Shown one piece after another: positions 52,911 through 61,258 of a stretch of 64,000 nucleotides of DNA; positions within the stretch are counted from its first letter, which is position 1, and each line of letters starts with the position of its first letter. Source of the stretch: Amycolatopsis sp. NBC_01480 (GTDB lineage: Bacteria; Actinomycetota; Actinomycetes; Mycobacteriales; Pseudonocardiaceae). Position numbers and translations under genes: made by a program. Under the pieces are notes generated by a model, which saw only the letters and a program-made list of their open reading frames with translations, searched no databases and was not told the DNA's origin. The DNA lies in the NCBI RefSeq assembly GCF_036227205.1, contig NZ_CP109442.1, positions 620,001 through 684,000 of the forward strand, in the 5' to 3' direction.

Positions 52911-53342
52911 TCAGGAAGACGCCACGCCGTGGACCGCTCGCCGCGATTCGTACCAAGTGTCACCGACCGGCTCGCCGGCCAGGTTCCAGCTCCAGGACAC
53001 AGCGGGCGTGATCCGCGTGTAGACGCCCGGCCCGACCATGCCCACCCGGTCGACCGGGGGCTCGGCGCGGCCGTAGACCCGAATCCCCCTGGCAATAAAC
53101 GGGTTCAGCGACACGAGGTCGTCGATCACCAGGGACACTTGATCCTGGCCGGACTCGATGTTGCGGAACTTGCGGGTGCCGAGGACCGATGCGCCGGAGC
53201 CGCCGACCCAGAAGAACGTCCCGTCGAACTCGAAGGCCAGCGGGACCACGTCGGGCTGGCCATCCGGGCCGACGGTCGCCACCCGGGCCAGTGGCTGCGA
53301 ACGCAGGTAGGCGACCTCTTCGTCAGTGAACGACACACGCAT
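52911..53342 (-). CDS. PPOX-class F420-dependent oxidoreductase
   Basis: A 143-residue split-barrel flavin/deazaflavin protein: EVAYLRSQPLARVATVGPDG, then VVPLAFEFDGTFFWVGGSGA and RKFRNIESGQDQVSLVIDD. This small class binds F420 or FMN and reduces small molecules. ATG at 53342 with GAGAGGGG. It lies 35 bp downstream of the last Nit-cluster gene on the same strand and could be read through from it, although a GGTGC-TGCT-GCACC hairpin lies between. Confidence 0.87.
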   Translation of the reverse strand: MRVSFTDEEVAYLRSQPLARVATVGPDGQPDVVPLAFEFDGTFFWVGGSGASVLGTRKFRNIESGQDQVSLVIDDLVSLNPFIARGIRVYGRAEPPVDRVGMVGPGVYTRITPAVSWSWNLAGEPVGDTWYESRRAVHGVASS

Positions 53343-53377
53343 CCCCTCTCGACAAACGGCGGTGCAGCAGCACCGGC

Positions 53378-54451
53378 TCAGGGTAAGCGCCCAGCACCCA
53401 CCAGCGAACGATAGAAACCCCGATGCGCCTCAGCCGCCGCCGACCACGTGTACCGGCGCGCCAAAACCCGCCCCGCCTCAAGATCTTCCGAACCCGACGA
53501 AAGCGCCAGTCGCAGGGCGTCCGCGAACTCGGCCGGCGTCGAGGCGAAGCGGGCGACGCCGTCGAAAACCTCGCGCAGCACGGGCAGGTCGCGCGTCACC
53601 ACGGGGACTCCGGCGGCCAGCGCCTCCATCGCGGCCAGGCCGAAGCCCTCCTTCGTCGACGGGAAGGCGAACACGGCCGCCGAGCGCATCAGCGACGGCA
53701 GCTCGTCATGCGGGACCGGGCCGAGCACCACCGGATCCACCCCCAGCTCAGCGGCGCGTTTTTCCCACTGTGTCCGGTAATCCCGGTAGTCGAACAGGGT
53801 CTCGCCGCCCGCAACGACCAGGCGCAGGTCCGGCTCGTCCAGCCGGGCGAACGCCTCCAGCAGGTCCAGCGAGCCCTTCCGCGGCTCGATCCCGCCCACG
53901 GCCAGCACATAACGCCCCAGCCGCGCGCGCCAGTCGCCATAAGGAGCCGAAGAGAACCGCGAAGCATCAACGCCGTTGGGAATCACCGTGGCCCGGATCC
54001 CCCAGCCCGCCTCGACCTCCACGGCCACCGAAGCCGAAACACAAACGTGCGCGAACGGCCGGACGATCGCCCGCTCGTGACACGCCGCCAGCTCCGGCGT
54101 GGTGAACGTGTCGAGGTGGTGCACCGTCCGCACGCAGCGGTCCACGGCGTTGGCCGAGATGCAGTCCTGCGCGTGCACGATGTCGTACTCATCCGGCGTG
54201 AAAGCCGCCCGCAGCACCGAAATCGACCGCAGGATGCGCGCACCCACCGTCTCGTCCGCGACGTCCGGGAACGGCACGATCGACAGCCGCACGCGCGGGT
54301 CCACCGGCCGGAAGAAGCCGCTGTCGCCGCCGCGGCCCAGCGTCCACACGGTGACGTCCTCGCCGAGCGCGGCCAGCGCCTCCGCCAGCGCCAGGGTGTG
54401 GACGACCCCGCCACGCGGTTTCGTCGAGTAGCTCAGCAAAGCGATCCGCAT
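53378..54451 (-). CDS. MSMEG_0565-family glycosyltransferase (Nit1C cluster)
   Basis: A 357-residue GT4/GT-B glycosyltransferase. N-terminal acceptor domain: LLSYSTKPRGGVVHTLALAE. C-terminal nucleotide-sugar domain: LAVGGIEPRKGSLDLLEAFA and the EX7E-type region PSTKEGFGLAAMEALAAGVP. It matches the MSMEG_0565 type, found only with this nitrilase-associated cluster. Last gene of an eight-gene minus-strand operon, 1 bp after the preceding stop. Donor and acceptor are unknown; it may glycosylate the pathway product. Confidence 0.88.
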   Translation of the reverse strand: MRIALLSYSTKPRGGVVHTLALAEALAALGEDVTVWTLGRGGDSGFFRPVDPRVRLSIVPFPDVADETVGARILRSISVLRAAFTPDEYDIVHAQDCISANAVDRCVRTVHHLDTFTTPELAACHERAIVRPFAHVCVSASVAVEVEAGWGIRATVIPNGVDASRFSSAPYGDWRARLGRYVLAVGGIEPRKGSLDLLEAFARLDEPDLRLVVAGGETLFDYRDYRTQWEKRAAELGVDPVVLGPVPHDELPSLMRSAAVFAFPSTKEGFGLAAMEALAAGVPVVTRDLPVLREVFDGVARFASTPAEFADALRLALSSGSEDLEAGRVLARRYTWSAAAEAHRGFYRSLVGAGRLP

Positions 54452-54452
54452 G

Positions 54453-55283
54453 TCAGGCCTCCCGGTAAACCGCGGGTTTGCGCTCCCCCAGGTGGTGCAG
54501 CACGCGCCGGGCGTTCGCGAGCTCCTGCGCCACGTCCAGCTCGGCCACCGCGATGCCCGCCTTCGACCAGGTGCGCGCCAGGATCTCGCCGCCCGGCCCG
54601 ACCACCTTCGCCTGGCCGAGGAACCGCATCCCGCCCATCGCGCCGGTCTGGTTGGACGAGGCCAGCACCACCTGGTTCTCCGCCGCCCGCGCCTGGTCGT
54701 ACAGGTCGAACAGCCGCGACTGCCGGTCCTGAGTCATCCGCGGCGCGCGGTTGGTGATGCTGGTCGGCCAGGCCGACAGGCAGGCGACGATCTCCGCGCC
54801 GTCCACCGCGAGCGAGCGCGCCGACTCGGGGAACGTCTTGTCGTAGTCGATCAGCATGCCGACCCGGCCCACCGGCGTGTCGAACGCGGTGAAGGAGTCA
54901 CCGGCCTCGTACGCGACGCTCTCCCCCGGCGGCTGGTGCACCTTCCGGTGCCGCCCCAGCACACCGTCGCCGGTCACGCAGGCCGCCGCGTTGTAGCGCC
55001 GCGGCCCGTCGGCCTCGCAGTAGCCGACGCAGACGGTCATCTCCGCGGCGAGCGACTGGATCGTCTTGAGCTCCGGGCCGTCCGGGTCGAGCGCGGGCGG
55101 CAGCGCCTCGGGGTCCGGATGCCGCAGGTCGGCGAGGTAGCCGCCGAGCGCCGCGTCCGGCAGCACCAGCAGGGCCGCGCCGGACTGGCGGGCGTGGTCG
55201 ATCAGCGTCGCGATGCGCTGCACGTCGAACTCGAGGTCGCGGCCGAAGTGCGCGGCCACGGCGGCGATCCGGATCTGCCCCAT
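54453..55283 (-). CDS. Nitrilase-superfamily protein with substituted catalytic triad (putative pseudoenzyme)
   Basis: A 276-residue carbon-nitrogen hydrolase fold protein, closely similar along its length to the next gene upstream. The catalytic Glu of the LPE motif is Asp43 (VLPDAALGGY) and the nucleophile Cys is Asp146 (VGMLIDYDKTFPE); both codons read GAC in the sequence. Lys114 (RHRKVHQ) and Glu121 remain. Without the thiol, amide or nitrile hydrolysis by the normal route is not possible, so a structural or regulatory partner of the intact paralogue is likely (inference). Its ATG directly follows the paralogue's stop. Confidence 0.88.
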   Translation of the reverse strand: MGQIRIAAVAAHFGRDLEFDVQRIATLIDHARQSGAALLVLPDAALGGYLADLRHPDPEALPPALDPDGPELKTIQSLAAEMTVCVGYCEADGPRRYNAAACVTGDGVLGRHRKVHQPPGESVAYEAGDSFTAFDTPVGRVGMLIDYDKTFPESARSLAVDGAEIVACLSAWPTSITNRAPRMTQDRQSRLFDLYDQARAAENQVVLASSNQTGAMGGMRFLGQAKVVGPGGEILARTWSKAGIAVAELDVAQELANARRVLHHLGERKPAVYREA

Positions 55284-56114
55284 TCACGCGACACTATCCG
55301 GGTACGCGCTGGGCCGTCGGTCGGCCAGGTGCGCCATGGACCGGCGCGCCGTGGCCAGGGCCCGCTCGACGTCCAGCTCGGCGATCGCCATCCCCTCGCC
55401 GACGCCGGTGTCGGCCAGCACGTCGCCGCCCGGGTCGACCACCTTGGCGCTCGCGACGAACCGCAGGTCGCCGAAGGTGCCCGACTGGTTCGCCGAGAGC
55501 CAGACGATCTGGTTCTCCAGCGCGCGGGCCCGGTCGAACAGGTCGAACCGGCGCTTCCAGCGGTCCTCGGCCAGGTCCGCGCTGGGGTTGGTGCGGCTGC
55601 CCGGCCAGGCGGACATGCAGATCCCGATCTGCGCGCCGTCGAGCGCGAGCGCCCGCGCCGATTCGGGGAACGCCTTGTCGTAGCAGATCATCATGCCGAG
55701 CCGGCCCACCGGCGTGTCGAACGCGGCAAACCCTTGCCCGGCACCGTAACTGGCGTTCTCCGACAGCGGCTGGTGCACCTTGCGGTGGTGGCCGAGCACG
55801 CCGTCGCCGCTGACGCAGACGGCCGAGTTGTAGCGGCGGTCCCCGTCGCGCTCGCAGTAGCCCGCGGTCACCACCAGGTCGCCGGCGATCGCGGCGAGCC
55901 GCCGGATCTCCGGGCCGCCGGGGTCCAGCGCGGGCGGCCCCTCGGCCCCGCCGTCGAGGTTCACCAGGTAGCCGCCCAGCGCCGCCTCGGGCAGCGCCAG
56001 CAGTCCCACCCCCTCGGAGCGGGCCTCGGCGACCAGCTTCTCGATCCGGGCGAAGTCGCCTTCGACGTCCCGGTCGAACGGGGCCGCCGCCGCGGCCATC
56101 CGCAACACGCTCAT
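55284..56114 (-). CDS. Carbon-nitrogen hydrolase (nitrilase superfamily), intact triad
   Basis: A 276-residue enzyme with the full nitrilase-superfamily triad: Glu43 (LPEAALGGYL), Lys112 (HHRKVHQ) and Cys144 (LGMMICYDKAFPE), plus the auxiliary Glu119. It should hydrolyse an amide, nitrile or carbamoyl substrate via a thioester. It is shorter than true long nitrilases such as Nit6803 (~340 residues), so amidase-type chemistry is more likely. The ATG overlaps the stop of the GNAT-AIRS gene (ATGA). Tandem with a triad-dead paralogue. Confidence 0.9.
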   Translation of the reverse strand: MSVLRMAAAAAPFDRDVEGDFARIEKLVAEARSEGVGLLALPEAALGGYLVNLDGGAEGPPALDPGGPEIRRLAAIAGDLVVTAGYCERDGDRRYNSAVCVSGDGVLGHHRKVHQPLSENASYGAGQGFAAFDTPVGRLGMMICYDKAFPESARALALDGAQIGICMSAWPGSRTNPSADLAEDRWKRRFDLFDRARALENQIVWLSANQSGTFGDLRFVASAKVVDPGGDVLADTGVGEGMAIAELDVERALATARRSMAHLADRRPSAYPDSVA

Positions 56115-57481
56115 GACTCTCCCAATCCGGTGACCCCGCCGGTGACGGCCGGGGTCAGCTCACCGTCCGGCCAGCGCAGCTGCACGCCGGAGCCGGGCAC
56201 CAGCTCGCCGCAGGCCGCGGTCACCGCCCCGTGCGCCGGGGCGGGCGCGCCCGCGGTCAGCATCGCGAACCCCGGGAAGCAGGTGAACCAGTCGCCCACC
56301 GTCGCGCCGTCCGGGCGGGGCACGCTCGCGACGTCCAGCACCGCGCCGCAGCCCGAGGCCTCCGCGAGCATGCCGAGCGAGCCGGCGATCCCGGCCATGG
56401 ACACGTCCTTCGCCGCCGCGGGCCGGGCCCGCGCCACCGCGCCCAGCTGGTCCCGCAATTCCGGCGGACGCCGGCCGCTCGTGGAGTCCCACTGCCGGCC
56501 GGTGTAGCCGGGACGCCAATTTCCGCTCAGGTCGGCGGTGAGCCAGACCTGTTGTCCGGCAACACCTCCGCCACCAGGCACCGGGTGCTCGGTCCGGCCC
56601 AGCGCGGTGACCGACAGCGAAGCGGGCACGCCGAACTGCGTGTGCCCGCCCAGCACCGGCACGCCGTACGCGGTGCTCGCGCGCTTCAGTCCGGAAAGGA
56701 CCCGCGAGGCGAACGACGCGTCACGCGCGCCGAGTGCGTCCAGCAGCCCGACGGGTTCGGCGCCCATCGCGGCCAGGTCGTTCACGTTGACCAGCACCGA
56801 GCACCAGCCCGCCCACTCCGGGTCGCGCTCGACCATCGACGGGATGATCGCGTCGCATGCCGCCACGAGGTCGCTGCCCGGCACGGGCACGCCGTCGTCG
56901 CCGACGAAGCCCGGCACGCCGGTGAGCCCGTGCAGCAGCGGGCCCAGCGCGCTCTTGGCCGAGCGGGCCAGCGCGGCGATCCGGTCGATCGGCCAGCGCA
57001 TCAGCATGTGGTCCGTGCCCGCGACGGTGACCGGGCGGACGGACGACCAGCCGATCCGGCTGAACATCCGCTCGTTGCACGCCTGCACGGTCGCCTCGAA
57101 CCGCAGCGCGCCTTCCGACTCGGCCCGTGCGCAGGCCGCTCGCACCAGCGCCGTCCCGGTGCCGTGCGGGCTGCCCGGCGCGACGACCAGCCGGCCGCCC
57201 TGCCACCAGCCCAGGTCCGGCCCGTCGTCGACCGGGCCGAGCCGGACGCCGCCGAGCACGGTGCCCGCGGCGTCCCGCGCGAGCAGGACCACCGTGCGCG
57301 GGTCCGTGTCGCGATCGTCCAGGTCGTGCCGGTCGAACAGGCCCTGCCGGTCGACGAACGCGTCGTGCCGCAGCGCGTGGTACTCCGTCAGTCCATTGTG
57401 GTCAGCCGGCTCGACGCGGAAACCGGGCCGCGCGGCGACGCTGCGGACATCGCCCAGCAGCGCGAGGATGTCGTGGTCCAT
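56111..57481 (-). CDS. MSMEG_0567-type fusion: GNAT acetyltransferase (Sll0786) + AIR synthase-like (Sll0787)
   Basis: A 456-residue two-domain protein. Residues 1 to ~160 are a GNAT domain (TVVLLARDAAGTVLGGVRLG, GTGTALVRAACARAESEG). Residues ~170-456 are PurM/AIR-synthase-like (GDDGVPVPGSDLVAACDAII, CSVLVNVNDLAAMGAEPVGL, GHTQFGVPASLSVTALGRTE), a fold that binds ATP and activates carbonyl oxygens. In Synechocystis these are the separate genes sll0786 and sll0787 of the Nit1C cluster; they are fused in MSMEG_0567. ATG at 57481, 1 bp after the radical SAM stop. Both enzymatic steps are unproven. Confidence 0.9.
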   Translation of the reverse strand: MDHDILALLGDVRSVAARPGFRVEPADHNGLTEYHALRHDAFVDRQGLFDRHDLDDRDTDPRTVVLLARDAAGTVLGGVRLGPVDDGPDLGWWQGGRLVVAPGSPHGTGTALVRAACARAESEGALRFEATVQACNERMFSRIGWSSVRPVTVAGTDHMLMRWPIDRIAALARSAKSALGPLLHGLTGVPGFVGDDGVPVPGSDLVAACDAIIPSMVERDPEWAGWCSVLVNVNDLAAMGAEPVGLLDALGARDASFASRVLSGLKRASTAYGVPVLGGHTQFGVPASLSVTALGRTEHPVPGGGGVAGQQVWLTADLSGNWRPGYTGRQWDSTSGRRPPELRDQLGAVARARPAAAKDVSMAGIAGSLGMLAEASGCGAVLDVASVPRPDGATVGDWFTCFPGFAMLTAGAPAPAHGAVTAACGELVPGSGVQLRWPDGELTPAVTGGVTGLGES

Positions 57482-57482
57482 C

Positions 57483-58565
57483 TCAGCCTCCCGCCGCGCT
57501 CAGCACACTGCACGCACCACAGGCCGCACAGCCCGCGCCCTGATCGGCGCCGGTCATCCCGGCCGCGCGCAGCAGCGTCGCGACCCGCCCGGTCACGTCC
57601 CGTACCAGCGAGGTGGACGGCGCCACCGCCCCGTCCCGCCGGGCCAGCGTGCCGAGCATCGGCCGCATCGGCACCACAAACGGGTACACGCCCCGCTCGA
57701 TCAGCCGGGCGGCGCCCGCGACCAGCTCGTCCGGGTCCTCCCCGAGCCCGATCAGCAGGTACGTCGACACGTGGTTGCGGCCGAACACGCGCACGGCCTC
57801 GTCCCAGGCCGCCTCGTACTCGGCCATCGGCACGGTCGACTTGCCCGGCATCCAGCGCCGCCGGACGTCCTCGTCCAGCGACTCCACGTGGATGCCGATC
57901 GCCGTCGCGCCCGCTTCTTTCAGGTCGGTGAGCACGCCGAGCTCGCCCGGCGGCTCGATCTGCACCTGGATCGGCAGGCCCGGCACCGCCGCCAGCACCG
58001 CGCGCACACAGCGGACGAGGTGCCGCGCGCCGCGGTCCGGGCCGGAGGTGGTGCCGGTGGTCAGCACCATCTGCTTGACGCCGTCGAGCCGCACCGCCGC
58101 CTCCGCCACCTCGGCGAGCTGCGCCGGGGTCTTGGCGGCGACGGTGGACTCGGCGCGCAGCGACTCCTCGATGGTGCAGAACCGGCAGCGCTGGTCCTCG
58201 CCGTACCGGATGCAGGTCTGCACGACCGTGCTGGCGAGCACGTCCTTTCCGTGCAGCAGCGCGATCTTCCGGTATGGCACACCATCGTTTGTGGACATAT
58301 CGTAGAACTTCGGCCGTGACACCGGTTCCACGGACAGCCCGAGGTCGAGCGGGCCGCGGAAGATCCGCCCGTCCCGCACGGAGTACGGGCTGGTGTCGTT
58401 CAGCGGCAGGGCGGCGTTGGCACCGTCGACGACCAGGTGCCCGTCGTCGCTCGGCCCGGCGCCCTTGCTGCGCCGCACGGGTGCGTCCATGCGCACCCCG
58501 CGGACGGCGATGTCGGCGCGGGTGTCCAGATCGGTTTCAAGGTCGTCTCGGGTGCCGACGCGCAC
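57483..58565 (-). CDS. MSMEG_0568-family radical SAM protein (Nit1C cluster)
   Basis: A 360-residue radical SAM enzyme. The [4Fe-4S] site is C-x8-C-x2-C in TCIRYGEDQRCRFCTIE, longer than the usual C-x3-C-x2-C. A TIM-barrel-like body follows (VLTTGTTSGPDRGARHLVRC, IQVQIEPPGELGVL, GIHVESLDEDVRRRW). The C-terminus GAGCAACGACSVL adds three Cys that could hold a second cluster. GTG at 58565 after AGGAGGG. It is the central gene of the cluster and probably builds or rearranges the unknown nitrogen-bearing product. Confidence 0.9.
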   Translation of the reverse strand: MRVGTRDDLETDLDTRADIAVRGVRMDAPVRRSKGAGPSDDGHLVVDGANAALPLNDTSPYSVRDGRIFRGPLDLGLSVEPVSRPKFYDMSTNDGVPYRKIALLHGKDVLASTVVQTCIRYGEDQRCRFCTIEESLRAESTVAAKTPAQLAEVAEAAVRLDGVKQMVLTTGTTSGPDRGARHLVRCVRAVLAAVPGLPIQVQIEPPGELGVLTDLKEAGATAIGIHVESLDEDVRRRWMPGKSTVPMAEYEAAWDEAVRVFGRNHVSTYLLIGLGEDPDELVAGAARLIERGVYPFVVPMRPMLGTLARRDGAVAPSTSLVRDVTGRVATLLRAAGMTGADQGAGCAACGACSVLSAAGG

Positions 58566-58577
58566 AGGCCCGCCCTC

Positions 58578-59090
58578 CTAGAACATGTACGTGGAGTTGA
58601 TGATCGCGCCCTTGCGCGCGTAGTGGATCAGCGCGTCCTGCACGTCGAGCGGGTGCGTCGGGATGACGCCCTCGATGAGGTCTTCTTCACGGGCGCCGTG
58701 CAGTGAAAGGCCGAAGCGGCAGCAGAACACCTTGCCGCCCTCGCCGATGAACGTCTTGAGCTGGTCGTTGATGTTCATCTCGCCCGGGAACGCGGCGTTG
58801 CCGGTGGTCGGGAAACCGCGCGTGGCCAGGCAGTTCAGCGAGCCGGGGCCGTAGAAGTAGATCGCGGTCTCGAAGCCCTTCCGCAGCGCGCGGGTGGCCT
58901 GCAGGATCGCCACGAAGCTCACCGAAGACTCGTGCGCGATGCCGTGCACCAGGGTGAAGTAGGTTTCCCCGTTCTCCGCCTGGTAGTCCGGGAAGACCTT
59001 GGTCCCGCCGTAGAGGTTCGAGCCCTGCGGCAGCGACGGGTGGGGGATCTCGTCGAGGCTGGTCTTCTCGGTGTCGGTCAGCTCTGCCAT
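58578..59090 (-). CDS. MSMEG_0572/Sll0783-family nitrogen-starvation response protein
   Basis: A 170-residue protein that I recognise as the Sll0783 type. It shows HPSLPQGSNLYGGTKVFPDY, TLVHGIAHESSVSFVAILQA, YGPGSLNCLATRGFPTTGNA and GGKVFCCRFGLSLHGAREED. The fold recalls DsrE/F-like small-molecule binders, with Cys residues in KVFCCRFG. Loss of sll0783 affects storage-polymer formation under nitrogen starvation in Synechocystis (from memory). ATG at 59090, 3 bp after the amidohydrolase stop. Confidence 0.92.
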   Translation of the reverse strand: MAELTDTEKTSLDEIPHPSLPQGSNLYGGTKVFPDYQAENGETYFTLVHGIAHESSVSFVAILQATRALRKGFETAIYFYGPGSLNCLATRGFPTTGNAAFPGEMNINDQLKTFIGEGGKVFCCRFGLSLHGAREEDLIEGVIPTHPLDVQDALIHYARKGAIINSTYMF

Positions 59091-59093
59091 CGG

Positions 59094-59936
59094 TCATTTC
59101 CCTTTCTTCGGTCCGTAAAGCACTTCGAACGTGCTCCGGAAAACATGGCCGGCCAGCTCGCCGTCGCCGACCACCGCGGTCAGCTTGGCGAGTTCGCCGG
59201 AGTGGTCGCCCCACGGCTCGTCGGAGGCGAAGAGCACGCGGTCGTGCCCGATCCCGCGCCGGGAGATCTCCTCGGCGAGCCAGCGCGGGGTGAAGCCGAT
59301 CGCCCAGGAAAGGTCGGTGTAGACCTGTTTCCCGGCGGCGATCCAGTCGAAGAACCGGCCTCCGACGAGTTTGATGTGCCCGCTCATGCCCCCGCCGAAG
59401 TGCACGAGGTGCAGCTTCACCTCGCTCGCGTACGCCTCGACGAGCTTGCCCACCTCATCGATGTCCGACGCGGCGCCGGGCGAGGTGTGCACGTGGACGA
59501 CGAGGTCGTTTTCCCGTGCGGTGGCGAAGATCCGGTCCAGCTGCGGTTTGCAGGCCGGGTCGCTCGCGCGGCCGCCGAGCAGGAAGCTCAGCTTGAGCGC
59601 CCGCACGCCGGGCTCACCGGCGAGCTTCAACGCCTCGTCGGTCAGCGCGGCGTCCTCGGGCCGCGGCGAAACCCACAGCGCGGCGACGATCCGGTCGTCC
59701 TTCCCGGCCGCTTCGACGCACAACTCGTTGAAGGAGAAGGCAACCGCCGGGTCGGGCACCCCGTAGTTCGGGATCACCAGCGCCCGTTCGGTGCGCTCGC
59801 GGTCCAGGTCGGCCAGCAGCTCGCCGATCGTCGCGCGCGAGCCGATGGCCGGCGCGACCGGCGGGCCGCCGTAGAACGGGTACGCGGGCAGCACCCCGAG
59901 GTGGCGGTGCGCGTCGGTGATCCAGCCGCCGGCCAT
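59094..59936 (-). CDS. Amidohydrolase family protein inserted in the Nit operon
   Basis: A 280-residue TIM-barrel amidohydrolase (amidohydrolase_2/ACMSD-like). Metal motif ITDAHRHLG (H-x-H form) is at the N-terminus. The later HVHTSPGAASD, LHLVHFGGG and the terminal acid VLFASDEPWGDHSGEL complete the site. It would hydrolyse or decarboxylate a small substrate. It is not part of the usual Nit1C core as I know it. ATG shares its A with the TGA of the flavin oxidoreductase gene (TGATG), so it is fully embedded in the operon. Confidence 0.87.
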   Translation of the reverse strand: MAGGWITDAHRHLGVLPAYPFYGGPPVAPAIGSRATIGELLADLDRERTERALVIPNYGVPDPAVAFSFNELCVEAAGKDDRIVAALWVSPRPEDAALTDEALKLAGEPGVRALKLSFLLGGRASDPACKPQLDRIFATARENDLVVHVHTSPGAASDIDEVGKLVEAYASEVKLHLVHFGGGMSGHIKLVGGRFFDWIAAGKQVYTDLSWAIGFTPRWLAEEISRRGIGHDRVLFASDEPWGDHSGELAKLTAVVGDGELAGHVFRSTFEVLYGPKKGK

Positions 59937-61258
59937 CACGCCACCGTCCTCGGTGCGACCCAGTCCTCGTCGCGGGGATAGGTGGCGACGGGCGTGCCGG
60001 AGATCCAGCGGACGTCGGCCGCGCGCTCCCCCGCGAGGATGCGCCGGGCCAGGTACTCCGCGTCCGCGGCGACGCCGCAGAACCGGCCGGAGCCCCAGGT
60101 GTGCTGCCACGGCAGGCCGAGGAAGAACAGGCCGGGGCAGCTCGTGACGCCGCGGCGGTGCGTCGGGTAGCCCTTGCCGTCGAACACCGGGACGTCGATC
60201 CAGCGATGGTCCCGGCCGTAACCGGTGCTCCAGACGACGGCGGAAATCCTTGCCGCGTCAAGGGTTCGCGGTCCTTCCGGCGGTGACCACACCGGGACGT
60301 AACGGGCTTCCTGCGGCGCGTCCACGCCTTGGGCGGCGATGTACTGGTCGATCGAGTCCTTGATGCCCTCGGACACCGCGTCGGCACCGTCGAGATTGCG
60401 GCGCAGGTCGTCGGCGAAGGCCAGCTCGCCCCGGCGGACGTCGCTCAGCCGGCCGTAGAGCTGCATCCCGTCACGGGCGAAGGCACGCAGGTCGAGGTCG
60501 TGCCCGCCGTCGCGGCCGGTGACGTAATGGTTGGCGCGGAAGCGAACCGCGTCCGCGTCGGCGAACTCCTCGATGCCGCGGGCGTAGTAGCCCATGTCGT
60601 CCAGCCAGGCCACTACGTCGCGACCGCGGTACCGGCGCGCGACCCGCGGCGCGGACCCGACCGCGAGGTGCACCCGCCGTCCGGCCAGGTGCAGGTCCTC
60701 CGCGATCTGGCAGCCGGACTGCCCGGTGCCGACCACGAGGACCTCGCCCTCGGGCAGCTGCACCGGGTTGCGGTACTCCGAGGAGTGCAGCTGCACGACG
60801 TCGTCCGGCAGCCGCTCGGCCAAGCGCGGGGTCAGCGGCACCTGGTACGGGCCGGTGGCCAGCACCACGTGGTCGGCGGTCAGCTCACCCGCGCTGGTGG
60901 TGAGCCGGAAACCGCCGCCCGGCAGCTGCCGCAGCCGGGTCGCCTCGACGCCTTCGACCAGGGGCACGTCGAACGAGCGCACGTATTCCTCGAGGTACGC
61001 GACGATCTCGTCCCGCACCATGAAGCCCTCGGGATCCTCGCCCTGATAGGGGAACCCGGGCAGCCGGCATTGCCAATTGGGGGTCACCAGGCAGAAGCTG
61101 TCCCAGCGGCGGGCACGCCATTCGTGCCCGGCGCGCTCGCGTTCGAGCACCAGGTGCCCGACCCCGGCTTCGGTCAGGCAGCGGGACATCGAGAGCCCCG
61201 CCTGGCCGCCGCCGACCACGATCACCGGCCGGTGCAGGCCGTCGAGCTGGAATTTCAT
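59936..61258 (-). CDS. MSMEG_0569-family flavin-dependent oxidoreductase (Nit1C cluster)
   Basis: A 440-residue FMO/BVMO-like flavoprotein. FAD motif: [17 protein letters not shown] (about 12-28). Substrate/flavin loop: [25 protein letters not shown] motif: [18 protein letters not shown]-terminal: [20 protein letters not shown]. The [11 protein letters not shown] segment is characteristic of this cluster-linked family. First gene of the operon; ATG at 61258 with a poor ribosome site. It presumably N- or C-oxidises the pathway intermediate. Confidence 0.9.
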   Translation of the reverse strand: MKFQLDGLHRPVIVVGGGQAGLSMSRCLTEAGVGHLVLERERAGHEWRARRWDSFCLVTPNWQCRLPGFPYQGEDPEGFMVRDEIVAYLEEYVRSFDVPLVEGVEATRLRQLPGGGFRLTTSAGELTADHVVLATGPYQVPLTPRLAERLPDDVVQLHSSEYRNPVQLPEGEVLVVGTGQSGCQIAEDLHLAGRRVHLAVGSAPRVARRYRGRDVVAWLDDMGYYARGIEEFADADAVRFRANHYVTGRDGGHDLDLRAFARDGMQLYGRLSDVRRGELAFADDLRRNLDGADAVSEGIKDSIDQYIAAQGVDAPQEARYVPVWSPPEGPRTLDAARISAVVWSTGYGRDHRWIDVPVFDGKGYPTHRRGVTSCPGLFFLGLPWQHTWGSGRFCGVAADAEYLARRILAGERAADVRWISGTPVATYPRDEDWVAPRTVA

